From Bacteroidota bacterium (lineage in GTDB: Bacteria; Bacteroidota; Bacteroidia; Bacteroidales; UBA4417), in contig JACAAZ010000005.1 of the NCBI GenBank assembly GCA_013376995.1, positions 62,001 through 126,000 on the forward strand: DNA of 64,000 nucleotides, written 5' to 3'. Below the pieces are notes generated by a model that was not told the DNA's origin, did no database searches, and saw only the letters and a list, made by a program, of their open reading frames with translations. Below are positions 35,101 to 44,220 of the stretch, piece by piece (the first letter of the stretch is position 1; each line of letters starts with the position of its first letter). The translations under genes were made by a program, and so were the position numbers.

Positions 35101-35354
35101 GTTTTATAGATCTGTTCCAGTTTTTTCTCAGTATATACCTGTCGGGGATATAAATCCCAGGCATTTTCATATTCGAGGATAGCGTGAAGATAATCACCTT
35201 TTTGTAGAAGGTTATCTGCAGATTTTAAAGTAGAAGTATATTCGGTATTCGAAAATGGAACTTTCTGTTGTTGAGCCTGAACCTTCAAAAATGCAAAAAG
35301 CAGGAGAATGAAAAATAGACTCCTGCATGCCCGGTATACGATTCCTGTTCTCAT
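32181..35354 (-). CDS. Giant TPR protein of the cytochrome cluster, exported
   Basis: With the start at 35354 the 1057-residue protein begins with a signal peptide MRTGIVYRACRSLFFILLLFAFLKVQA. It contains about 14 TPR-type repeats of roughly 60-75 residues, each ending with the motif P..xYPkxrI (for example PEESYPKNKI, PAESYPKERI, PDDPYPSQRI), and a Lys/Glu/Ala-rich linker near the middle. A beta-rich C-terminal domain of about 130 residues follows. It is the last gene of the cluster operon. TPR arrays usually scaffold protein complexes, so a role in assembling the cytochrome complex is plausible. A longer open frame to 35510 would overlap the 9-heme gene and lacks a clean start. Confidence 0.8.
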   Translation of the reverse strand: MRTGIVYRACRSLFFILLLFAFLKVQAQQQKVPFSNTEYTSTLKSADNLLQKGDYLHAILEYENAWDLYPRQVYTEKKLEQIYKTLENTETKNILYKSAVHLGDSLFEQKNYSKANIEYYLALRLHPDEQYPKDQLIRIMASFDDPANDKRYRIVITHALKSFDKKKYDRSIGFYRQALLMKPTEIWINKRIEDIQAEKTKAYSSMDAYDKQIVDADFQMDQKKWSDARSSYSKALEIHPEKPYPAARIYMIDQLLRYQSGGVLQYDTLVNIASRFYKIKDYENAYIYFQQALSINPDGQYPKTMAKRLGNPRFQDNILVKNYDAEVQNADYLSLAGNSEAAMIGYQRCLSMQPGDDYVTSRVRELSSTITTSANTRKAYQLAISNGDISMEAYNYSKALSEYKYALILRPEESYPKNKIEEVSRLMATQGTVAANSQKENSKPEKTVQPNLAPEKSNKKVSGKEDLLAGKTVNSKQADSRKTATEAEAEPEKTNHPADAKELKLVEIADKTNSPAATDLKMQSKLQVEKQAKKPASKIEPSINEIKYKDAIDFAEKSLADNNNAAATNGFKAALKYKPGDKYANEKIKSLSTKNVSNNQLSDSYTKLITAADHSFDSKKLKEALQGYKQALDIRPAESYPKERIALINSISGQAKKKEDLYKRVIKEADVAFDANELIKAELKYKEALESAPDALYPKQRLAALQVALGKKSALNSRYEESIAKADQAAEEKDYVSAAREYKNVAGLLPEKTYPKERLSEINKLIADLKEKQEEYKKVVMTAEKAYAAKNYTIAINEFDRAGKLNPDDPYPSQRIGEINRIIALDKEQRDNQYLGYLNQADALFKEGNDLPEAQKQYQRASSIKPEESYPRNKADEIAAILISTARNEKAAYDLAVSEADYAYGAGTFDLALAAYAKALKIKPGEIYPGQMIARIRKFMIDNAMVVVNSDNFILKSDTEKRFGFKPVAVNQRKNNYLLIRARTSGDVQPKLYLNYGVDKLKNGGIVIKNIEGGLLTDFVINISLQDKWFREDNNWLSLYSENGDVEVGSVRISHGK

Positions 35355-35415
35355 GGAACATCTGCTAAACATCAGGTACATATTACTTTCATGAGATTCA
35401 GTGTTGAATTGGGAA

Positions 35416-36345
35416 CTATCGGGCGTAGACCTTCTTTGAGTGACAGCCTGGAAAACAACTGCCGCCTTCTTCAGAAGATAAATAATTGATAGGCAGTTCC
35501 CATTCTCCATAGGGAATCTTGTCTTTAATCAGGTGTGGGTTGTTGGAGGCATGTACATCGTGACACATCACACAGGATCTGCCTTTTTTGGTATTCATAT
35601 GCACAAAATGTAGGTTTTTATCCCCATTCCTGAAGTTCGTTGCCGTTGTGGTCGTCGATACTTCCAGAAGATCACTGTCATGGCATTCCCAGCAAAGAGC
35701 AAATGTATCCCTGACAGCCGCTGCATACATACCCTTGGGGAATGCACATATGAGCAGGTAGTTGTTTTGCGAACCATGAGGCTGGTGACAAACCACACAT
35801 CCAGCTTTCTCGACGGGTGGATGGATAACCTTGCTATTGGCAAGAAGTTTCTTAATATTTATGGCAAGTTTGCCATCGCTTTTTATGTCCTTGTTATGGC
35901 AACTGCTGCACAATTTCTTTTGTGCAGAAACAAGGAGTTTCTTTTCATCTGAAGAGTGAGGTGAATGGCAGTTTGAACATTTGTTATCCATAGTTACAGC
36001 CATATGTAAATTCCGGAGAGTGTCAAGGTCTTGTTTTATATCATCATGGCATGAATAGCAAAGCTGTGGCACCTCCTTAATCAGATTTAATCCCCTTGCC
36101 CCATTTTTCGTGTGTTCAATTATATTTACCTGGTGACAATTACTGCATGATTCAGCTGCAGGAGCGTGTTGAAGGGTGCTTTCAACCAAATCGCTATGGC
36201 AATCCATGCATTTTGGTTCCTCTTTTGTCTCATATCCCTGTAAATAAGGTCGACTATTGGATTCCGTCCTAACTACCTGCTGATCCAATAGCAGCAGCAA
36301 GGAGAAAAACGGAATGAATGAATATAAAATCAGGGATACCTTCAT
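35416..36345 (-). CDS. Nine-heme c-type cytochrome (eight CXXCH plus one CX3CH)
   Basis: The 309-residue exported protein has a signal peptide MKVSLILYSFIPFFSLLLLL. It carries eight CXXCH motifs (CMDCH, CSNCH, CYSCH, CSNCH, CSSCH, CVVCH, CWECH, CVMCH) and a final CFPGCH, a CX3CH variant. It is 2 bases downstream of the beta-barrel gene and probably coupled to it. Periplasmic or outer-membrane electron carrier is the likely role. No known family name can be assigned confidently. Confidence 0.9.
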   Translation of the reverse strand: MKVSLILYSFIPFFSLLLLLDQQVVRTESNSRPYLQGYETKEEPKCMDCHSDLVESTLQHAPAAESCSNCHQVNIIEHTKNGARGLNLIKEVPQLCYSCHDDIKQDLDTLRNLHMAVTMDNKCSNCHSPHSSDEKKLLVSAQKKLCSSCHNKDIKSDGKLAINIKKLLANSKVIHPPVEKAGCVVCHQPHGSQNNYLLICAFPKGMYAAAVRDTFALCWECHDSDLLEVSTTTTATNFRNGDKNLHFVHMNTKKGRSCVMCHDVHASNNPHLIKDKIPYGEWELPINYLSSEEGGSCFPGCHSKKVYAR

Positions 36346-36347
36346 GT

Positions 36348-38312
36348 TTAAAATTTTCTTACAATTTTGAAATAGGTTCCTTTGAAATTAATCTTCTCTC
36401 CGACATAATTTCTTCTGTATAGCTCAAACCCAACTGAGAGATTGAGTCGGTTAATTGTAGAAGTAATCTCAGCCTTGGAAGTCAGCAGGTCAAGATCAAT
36501 TCCACGGCCTGTTTGCTTGCGGTACATCAGGTCAAAATTCAGGTTTGTCTGACGTAAGATGTTATAGGTGAGTTTTCCTGTAATATCTGAGTATTTCTGA
36601 TTCCTGGATGACGTATCACTCAACATCGTATAGTCCTGGAAGTTACCATTGAGCATCAGCATGACTTTCATTCCGAGGGATTTTTGGAAATTCAGGTAAT
36701 ACCTGCTCATCCTGTAAGGTAAGATAGTGCTCTTGTAATCTTCATATTCAGCACCTGCACTTATAAATTTGTATTCTACCCGGCAACCCAGGACATGCTG
36801 GGTGTAGTAGTTCAGGGTTATGAATTCGGTACTTTCGAGGTTGAAATAATCCTGGGTGGAAAAGCGGTACGAAAAAGATAAGAGGTTATTAAACAGGTAT
36901 AAATTGGCCGATAGGACATGAGCATTTGCATTGTATTGATATTTGCCAGGTTGATTTGCCTGATAATCTATCAATACTGCCACATCATTATTAATAGAAC
37001 CTCCAGGTATCCGCCTGATTTCAAAGTACCTTCCCCTATCAATCAGGATGTAGTCAACTCCTGCCTGGTAAATTAAAGTCCCGGTAATATCTTTAACTAT
37101 TATGGATGAAAGTTCTATATCTGGTAATCGAAGTAAGGTGATTTTTGAATCAGAAAGTGTATATTGCTCATTGCTGATTTGCAGCGAGACTGGATCAGAA
37201 CTGTATTTCTGATGGTACCTGTCATATTTGTATGCGATTAACAGTTGTCCACCCGGAATTGCTTTTGTATAATTGAATTCAACACCGGTTTTGGTATTGC
37301 TCTCACCATATACGCTATGATTGATGGAATTAAAATCAATATTTAACCTGGATTGAAGGCTTTTGAACAATTGGTGAGCCAGGCTGGTACTTACTGAATT
37401 TTGATTCAGTGTATAGGAATTCTGATGGATGTTGTAATAATTGTAATTACCATTAAACGAAAGGGAAAAGGGGAGAAGAAGGGTGATATTTTCGGATGCC
37501 TGCACCCGTTTCATATTCAGATTTCCTTGTTGGATATAGTCTGAAATCATCGTTGTTAGCTTATATTTCTGACCGGCGTCGAGGTTAATATAACTTACCA
37601 GGTCAAGATTGTCAGTCCTGTTGGTAATGCTTAATTGATTCTGGTTGATGCTCACTGTATTATCGTGAGAGAAACTTAGCTCATTCCTGTCCCTTTTGCT
37701 GAAGGACTTGCTGGCGCGTCCAACAAATTGCTTCTGATCCATCTTATAAGTTCGGCTGTTTTCAATTTCCTCTTCTTCCCATTTTTTATTATGAAACTCA
37801 ACCGTAAAGGGAAGAATCTTGTTGTTGTACCCGAAAGCAGCTCCCCAGCGCTTATCTGTTGATCGTATGCTTGTAAGGTTTTCCCTGGATGAATAACTTT
37901 GATCGTAATTGCCAAACAGGTTGAGGGATACATCTTTATGTTTGAAAAATGAAGCAGTGATTCCACCAAGCTTTTTCAGAGTACTAATTTCGGATTGGTC
38001 AGGTATAACGAGATAGTTGTCGCGCCTGGTTTCAGGGACATAACCTGCATCAATATTCAGGGTTAAAAAATTTGGATGCAGGATGGTAGATTGGGTTCTC
38101 AGGATTAAGCCACCGGAGAGATAGGAGCTTTTCAGGTATTCGTCTATTCCTGAACCAATTCTTTGCATCTCCCTGTAATGGCCATCTGCGTCAACTTCCC
38201 CGTTTATAGAGTTCAATCTCCAGCCATACATCTTTGAGTCATTCTGAGAAATGGCATGTAATGACATCCCCAGTATGACAAATAGAAGCAGAATATAGGT
38301 TATTGTTCTCAA
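36348..38312 (-). CDS. Outer-membrane beta-barrel, candidate porin of a porin-cytochrome conduit
   Basis: The 654-residue product has a signal peptide MRTITYILLLFVILGMSLHA and a long region of alternating hydrophobic and polar residues rich in Tyr, Asn and Ser with strand-like pairs, ending in the C-terminal Phe typical of barrels (FKIVRKF). There is no heme motif. It lies between multiheme cytochrome genes, 7 bases from the 5-heme lipoprotein, as MtrB- and OmbB-type porins do in porin-cytochrome complexes of other phyla. Sequence similarity to MtrB was not tested, so the homology is inference. Confidence 0.72.
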   Translation of the reverse strand: MRTITYILLLFVILGMSLHAISQNDSKMYGWRLNSINGEVDADGHYREMQRIGSGIDEYLKSSYLSGGLILRTQSTILHPNFLTLNIDAGYVPETRRDNYLVIPDQSEISTLKKLGGITASFFKHKDVSLNLFGNYDQSYSSRENLTSIRSTDKRWGAAFGYNNKILPFTVEFHNKKWEEEEIENSRTYKMDQKQFVGRASKSFSKRDRNELSFSHDNTVSINQNQLSITNRTDNLDLVSYINLDAGQKYKLTTMISDYIQQGNLNMKRVQASENITLLLPFSLSFNGNYNYYNIHQNSYTLNQNSVSTSLAHQLFKSLQSRLNIDFNSINHSVYGESNTKTGVEFNYTKAIPGGQLLIAYKYDRYHQKYSSDPVSLQISNEQYTLSDSKITLLRLPDIELSSIIVKDITGTLIYQAGVDYILIDRGRYFEIRRIPGGSINNDVAVLIDYQANQPGKYQYNANAHVLSANLYLFNNLLSFSYRFSTQDYFNLESTEFITLNYYTQHVLGCRVEYKFISAGAEYEDYKSTILPYRMSRYYLNFQKSLGMKVMLMLNGNFQDYTMLSDTSSRNQKYSDITGKLTYNILRQTNLNFDLMYRKQTGRGIDLDLLTSKAEITSTINRLNLSVGFELYRRNYVGEKINFKGTYFKIVRKF

Positions 38313-38319
38313 AGCTGAT

Positions 38320-38919
38320 TCATCTAGTAAGATTCAAATTTTCTCCGCCATGTGGATTGTGACATTCAGTGCAATTCTCATCTTTATTTTGCCTGTGAGG
38401 TTCCAGTAAGCTAAGGCTCTCATCATCATGGCAGTGTGTGCAAAGTTTCTGGCCTGTCCGGATGAGCAGATTTGCATTTGGGGAGGTGTGTGTATTGTGA
38501 CACATTGTGCATTGCCCTCCGCCAACCGGGCCATGCAGAAAAGTATACTTTTTACCGAAGTCCTCATGGCAGTCATAACATAGCTCGGGCATTGATTTTA
38601 TGAGCTTCCCCATGCTGCCAGGGTCATGACACGCATTGCATTGTTTATCCTGATATGGAGTATGTGTGAATGTCTTTGGGCCTGCATCCTTTAAATGGTT
38701 CAGGGCTAAAAGCGTCGAATCCTTGCCTATAATGGAATCATTTAAATGAGATAGATCCTTTTTATCAGGATCTGGAACCCCATCGAAGAAAAATGAGAGG
38801 ACTTTATAATGTTTTACCGATGAGCATCCGGAAAAGTAAAACAGGAACAATACTCCAAGCAGAAGTAAGCAGAACTTCTTTATTGCTTTCAACCTTCGCC
38901 TGGAAAAATTGTCAAGCAT
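38320..38919 (-). CDS. Five-heme c-type cytochrome lipoprotein
   Basis: The 199-residue protein has a lipobox YFSGCSS near residue 30, indicating lipid anchoring. It contains five CXXCH motifs: CNACH, CYDCH, CTMCH, CTHCH and CTECH. CxxCHxxHT and NPHG-like surroundings are typical of multiheme electron carriers with bis-His ligation. It could reside inside or at the mouth of the beta-barrel encoded next. It is 26 bases downstream of the NHL lipoprotein gene. Confidence 0.9.
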   Translation of the reverse strand: MLDNFSRRRLKAIKKFCLLLLGVLFLFYFSGCSSVKHYKVLSFFFDGVPDPDKKDLSHLNDSIIGKDSTLLALNHLKDAGPKTFTHTPYQDKQCNACHDPGSMGKLIKSMPELCYDCHEDFGKKYTFLHGPVGGGQCTMCHNTHTSPNANLLIRTGQKLCTHCHDDESLSLLEPHRQNKDENCTECHNPHGGENLNLTR

Positions 38920-38945
38920 GCTGATATATAGTTAGTTAAGTAATC

Positions 38946-40076
38946 CTAGTTAAACATGGGGCCGGTTTTAAGCGACTTATTCTTCTTTCCGGTTTTTGAA
39001 GTTTTCTTATTGGTTTTTTGTGGCTCCACAGCACCGTAGATGTTGATTTTATCCGGGCCAAACTGGTTAGTTACATAAATCAGGTATTTCAACTTAAATC
39101 CCGGGTCAACATATTTCTCCAGGTATTTCATGTTATCATAATCTAAAATAACTTTGGCGGGTAACCACATGTCACCAGGACCTTTATAGCTTCCGCCGAA
39201 GAACATCAAAAGCTCTCCTTGCTTGCTAAATATTTGCGTGTTTTCAAATCCTGCATCAACTACGAACAAGTTGGATTCATTGTCGACGGCAATGCCTTTC
39301 GGGCGGACAAACTGTCCTAATCCCTGTCCGTAGGAACCAATAGATCGTTTGTATACACCTTCCTGCGAATAGATTTTAATCTTGAAATCTCCAAAATCTG
39401 TAACATAGACATTGCTGTCAGTCACAAAGATGTTGGTGGGAGAGAATAGACAGCCTTCAACTGATTTGTCAACTTCAGGAAATGAATTCAAGAGGGAATA
39501 GGAGGTGTCGTTGCTGAAAACATTAACCTGGTGTCCTGCAATATTTGAAACCCATATCTTACCGTTATTAACAAAAACATCAGTGGGTTTAAAATTTTCT
39601 CCTTCACCGAAACTGGACATGTATTTCAGGTTTTCGTCAAAAATGACAATTTGTTTTCTCTCTGCATCAGCTACGTAGAGATACCCTTGTGAATCGATAA
39701 AGCAATTTATTGGGACTTTCAACTCACCTCTGCCGGAAGGGATAAATTGCTGAAAGGAGTTTTTCTGCATATCGATAATATCCAACCCATGTATACGGGT
39801 ATCACACACGTACATTTTGCCTTTAGTTGCAGCAATTCCATATGGTTTGTTAACTGGGATATCTTCTTTCTCACCAAGTATAAAGGTTGAGAACGATTTC
39901 CTGTTTCCTGTAACATCGCGTGAACTGCTGATATGTGTAAGGAACTGGATCCTGGCAGTATCAGGAGGGGAAGGATAAATGACCAGGTTGTCGGTAGCAG
40001 GATCTTGATAAATGGATCTGGCACAAGATACAAGCAGGGCAGTGACCAAAGCAAGGAGTAGAAAGCGAAGCGCCAT
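38946..40076 (-). CDS. NHL-repeat beta-propeller lipoprotein
   Basis: The 376-residue lipoprotein (lipobox LLVSCARS) contains repeated propeller blades: GIAATKGKMYVCDTR, CFIDSQGYLYVADAERKQI, GQFVRPKGIAVDNESNLFVVDAGF and others. NHL proteins are encoded beside OmcS- and OmcE-type nanowire cytochromes in Geobacter. It heads the operon that includes the 5-heme, porin, 9-heme and TPR genes. It is paralogous to the protein at 45897-46934. Confidence 0.85.
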   Translation of the reverse strand: MALRFLLLALVTALLVSCARSIYQDPATDNLVIYPSPPDTARIQFLTHISSSRDVTGNRKSFSTFILGEKEDIPVNKPYGIAATKGKMYVCDTRIHGLDIIDMQKNSFQQFIPSGRGELKVPINCFIDSQGYLYVADAERKQIVIFDENLKYMSSFGEGENFKPTDVFVNNGKIWVSNIAGHQVNVFSNDTSYSLLNSFPEVDKSVEGCLFSPTNIFVTDSNVYVTDFGDFKIKIYSQEGVYKRSIGSYGQGLGQFVRPKGIAVDNESNLFVVDAGFENTQIFSKQGELLMFFGGSYKGPGDMWLPAKVILDYDNMKYLEKYVDPGFKLKYLIYVTNQFGPDKINIYGAVEPQKTNKKTSKTGKKNKSLKTGPMFN

Positions 40077-40164
40077 TTTGTTGAATTTCTTGTTCTAATG
40101 AAATTTGAACAGTTGCACAGGCTGTTAGGTTCAACTGTAATGGGATTCTCCTGCTTCTTTACAG

Positions 40165-40193
40165 AAAAAGAGGGCGAGATTCATTTCGCCCCC
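40165..40193 (-). terminator. Terminator after the OmcE-like gene
   Basis: On the minus strand a GGGCGA/TCGCCC stem of about six base pairs with an 8-base loop is followed by a T-rich tail. It lies about 40 bases past the stop of the tetraheme gene, so the downstream operon may need its own promoter. Confidence 0.7.
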
Positions 40194-40231
40194 TTCTCCT
40201 GTTCAAGCAAAAAAAAGAACCATCAGGATCC

Positions 40232-40852
40232 TTACTTGTTATGACAAGTCAAACACAGGGCACTAGCTGAATTAGATTTCAGTAAAAGGCCATTGATACC
40301 GGCACTGTTGTGTACATCATGGCAGGAAGAACACTGCATTTTGCCACCAATCAACATGGTGTTGGTAATTGTTCCACCTAAACCTGACTGAGTGGTAGTA
40401 GGGTTGAACAAACCTCCATCAGCTGCAGCTAAAGCAGCATCATAGGTGATAGAGATCGGGTGATCGTTGCTAAGGTCGGTGCCCATCAAAGCACCACCTG
40501 TCATAAGGTGCGTGCCAGTAGTTACCCCTCCGAAATTTTCGAGTGCAACTGTACCATCATGGCAACTGAGGCAGAGTTTGGAACTTCCATCTGGCTGACC
40601 CGCTGTTGAATTCATGGTAGCCGAGGTGTACATGGTGTAAGATGCAACATTTGAAAGGCCGTGGTTCCACAGAGGTGCATTCAGTACACTCGTGTTTGCG
40701 TTGTGAGGCGTATGGCAAACAACGCAGATTTCAGTAGTTGTGTTCCAGCTTTGACCTGAGAAGTCGTGCGATGAACCAGTAATTTGTGAGTATCCAAATT
40801 TCGAGGATACAAGAATAATTGAGATAAATAGTAGCAGTCTAAGTTTCTTCAT
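40232..40852 (-). CDS. OmcE-like tetraheme cytochrome, candidate nanowire subunit
   Basis: The 206-residue exported protein (signal peptide ends near YSQ) has four CXXCH motifs: CVVCH (43-47), CLSCH (94-98), CSSCH (174-178) and CLTCH (200-204) at the extreme C-terminus. The arrangement HDFSGQSW, CVVCHTPHN, LWNHG, CLSCHDGTVAL, NDHP, CSSCHDVHN and a terminal CLTCHNK matches the layout I recall for Geobacter OmcE, the subunit of an extracellular cytochrome filament. The same length and four hemes are seen. The gene stands alone between a sigma-54-like promoter upstream and a terminator downstream. Filament formation is inferred, not shown. Confidence 0.8.
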   Translation of the reverse strand: MKKLRLLLFISIILVSSKFGYSQITGSSHDFSGQSWNTTTEICVVCHTPHNANTSVLNAPLWNHGLSNVASYTMYTSATMNSTAGQPDGSSKLCLSCHDGTVALENFGGVTTGTHLMTGGALMGTDLSNDHPISITYDAALAAADGGLFNPTTTQSGLGGTITNTMLIGGKMQCSSCHDVHNSAGINGLLLKSNSASALCLTCHNK

Positions 40853-40894
40853 GGCAGTTTATTTTATGGGAGTGTGTTTGAACTGCCTACAAAA

Positions 40895-40911
40895 GTCAAA
40901 GTTTATGCCAA
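40895..40911 (-). promoter_or_regulatory. Sigma-54-like promoter of the OmcE-like gene
   Basis: On the minus strand TTGGCATAAACTTTGAC resembles TTGGCACRN4TTGCT: the -24 TTGGCA is complete, the -12 has TTGA in place of TTGC. It lies about 43 bases upstream of the ATG. An NtrC-type activator is encoded nearby. Confidence 0.45.
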
Positions 40912-41256
40912 AATGAGTAATTAGCTGGATAACAGGTACATGTAAATTTTATGAAACATATTGAAACATTTCATATGATCTGGTTCTTACTGTTTAGACT
41001 AATATCACTATATAAGGAATATTGAAGGAGATACACTCTATACAACCTCATAAGTAGTTGAAATGCAATACCTAGAGTCTGAAGAGCTGAGGCGGCAATT
41101 TGTAAAATGAGGGGATAAGGCACTAATTATCATGGGTTCAATATCCCTGGATGAAATAGATGATAATATCTTGCAAGGGTTATGAATAGATGGATATATG
41201 GAGATTAGTGTATATGAAAAAATAAATTCCTGTAAATTATAATTAATAATAACTTC
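40912..41256. other. Intergenic region without genes
   Basis: The gap between the cytochrome start and the regulator stop is 451 bases in all. It carries the sigma-54-like promoter and palindromes (listed separately). Between them I see only AT-rich sequence with no ORF or hairpin that stands out. Confidence 0.55.
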
Positions 41257-41295
41257 TGGGTGAAATAACCCAAGGTAGGTGGGTTATATAACCCA
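41257..41295. promoter_or_regulatory. Tandem palindromes, candidate enhancer for an NtrC-type regulator
   Basis: TGGGTGAAATAACCCA (41257-41272) and the perfect palindrome TGGGTTATATAACCCA (41280-41295) lie with centres 23 bases apart, about two helical turns. They are 350-400 bases upstream of the OmcE-like start and just after the regulator gene. The T-run of a terminator is absent. Confidence 0.55.
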
Positions 41296-41303
41296 GGTCT
41301 AAA

Positions 41304-42722
<1,419 letters not shown>

Positions 42723-42753
42723 TTATTAAGGTTTAATATTCGAAGGTAACTAT

Positions 42754-44199
42754 TTATGCGGGTAGTAAAATAAAAAAAGTGCAACCTCCATTCTCTCCGT
42801 TTTCATACCAGATTTCACCATTATGTTTATCAATAATATCCTTTGTGATAGCAAGCCCTAACCCGGTTCCCTTTGTCCGGGTTGTATAAAACGGTTTAAA
42901 GATCTCTGAGCCAACTTCAGGAGGTATCCCTATGCCATTGTCAGCAACCGAAATTAATATCTTATGCGATTGATCCTGGTACTGACTGGTAAAATGAATT
43001 TCGCCGGTTTCCTTGCAAGCCTCTATTGCGTTGAAACTTAGGTTGAGTAAAACATTCTCAATTAGCTCATGGTCAAATTGGATTTCCGGGATTGATTCCT
43101 GCAAGTTCATTTCAAATGTAATTGATTTCTCATGAGCCTGGTTTCGAAGGAAAAACACCAACGACTGGATGAGTCCATTAATACTGCCGCTTTCAAGCAC
43201 CAGGTCTTTTGATCGCGAGTATTTTAGTAAGTTGGAGATAGCCTGGTTTACACGGTTGGCCTGGCGCTGTATTTCTTCCAAAATTGGCTTGTTGCCTGAA
43301 TCCTGTGCTTCCGAAACGATTACCTCAAGGGCCCTTGAAATGCCGGTAAGCGGGTTCCTTATTTCATGTGCAATACGGGCAGACATTTCTCCGATCGTTG
43401 CAAGCTTTTGCGAATTCTGCAATTCCTTTTGATGGTACACCTGGAGTTCTTTCTGAGTGCGGTCAAAAGTCGCCAGCATCTCGTTAAAATCTTTTCCTAA
43501 TTTACCCAGTTCTCTCACTTCCGGAATCACAAGCCTGGTTTCAAGTTTACCATTGTTTACCATTGCTATGGTAGACTTGAACTGCTTCAATGACTTACGG
43601 ATGTATTTATAATGCAGGTAGGCTACAAGGATAAAGATGGATAGGAGGATCAGGATGGTGTAATAGAAACTGAATTGCTTGGTAAGGGTAATAATTCCCT
43701 GTGTTTCATCGCTGGATAGATCCATAATGATCAAACCCAGATGCTTCTGCGAAGGATTATGGCAAGAATAGCACCTCTGAGAATTTTCAAGCCGGATAAA
43801 TACCCTGTAGAAGGGTACAGGCTCTTTATGATAGGCTTTGATGGAAATATCCTTAGGCTGGCTATAAAGCTTTCGAAACATGTTTGTATCCCCTTTCAGC
43901 GAAGCATAAGCATTCGGATAAACCACCTTCGACTGTGAATTTACCAGGTAAGTTTTTAAGACATCTTTATCATTTTCAAGAATTTGGAGCATTGATTTAA
44001 TAATCCTCCCGTCGTGCTGGCTGATGGTAAAATAATACTGGTCCCTTAACAGGTTCATCTGGTTGTATACTTCTTCAGTCTGACTTATGAGTTTATCCCT
44101 CAGAAAAATATTGAAAACTGTAAAAGAGATAACAGAAAACAATGAAACCACGATCACAATAGTCCATATAATCTTTACCCGGAAACTGAATATCTTCAT
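42754..44199 (-). CDS. Sensor histidine kinase with a periplasmic c-type heme motif
   Basis: The 481-residue kinase has two transmembrane helices (about residues 9-31 and 178-196) that bracket a periplasmic domain of about 145 residues. That domain carries a CYSCH heme-c motif at 143-147 followed by NPSQKHLGLIIMD. After a HAMP-like linker the DHp histidine is in ARIAHEIRNPLTG near residue 282, and the ATP domain has NLSFNAIEAC, DNGIGIPPEV and GTGLGLAITKDI. A covalently bound heme would make it a redox or ligand sensor. It is 21 bases downstream of the 12-heme gene in one operon. Confidence 0.9.
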   Translation of the reverse strand: MKIFSFRVKIIWTIVIVVSLFSVISFTVFNIFLRDKLISQTEEVYNQMNLLRDQYYFTISQHDGRIIKSMLQILENDKDVLKTYLVNSQSKVVYPNAYASLKGDTNMFRKLYSQPKDISIKAYHKEPVPFYRVFIRLENSQRCYSCHNPSQKHLGLIIMDLSSDETQGIITLTKQFSFYYTILILLSIFILVAYLHYKYIRKSLKQFKSTIAMVNNGKLETRLVIPEVRELGKLGKDFNEMLATFDRTQKELQVYHQKELQNSQKLATIGEMSARIAHEIRNPLTGISRALEVIVSEAQDSGNKPILEEIQRQANRVNQAISNLLKYSRSKDLVLESGSINGLIQSLVFFLRNQAHEKSITFEMNLQESIPEIQFDHELIENVLLNLSFNAIEACKETGEIHFTSQYQDQSHKILISVADNGIGIPPEVGSEIFKPFYTTRTKGTGLGLAITKDIIDKHNGEIWYENGENGGCTFFILLPA

Positions 44200-44220
44200 T
44201 GATTAATTTCGAAGGAAGCG

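Noticed and set aside
35354-35510. Longer start for the TPR gene (35510)
   Set aside because: The extension overlaps the 9-heme gene and the internal ATG at 35354 begins a clean signal peptide.
40077-40231. Sigma-54 promoter in front of the 5-heme/porin operon
   Set aside because: No GG-N10-GC spaced pair was found on the minus strand; only the terminator and an AT-rich stretch are present.
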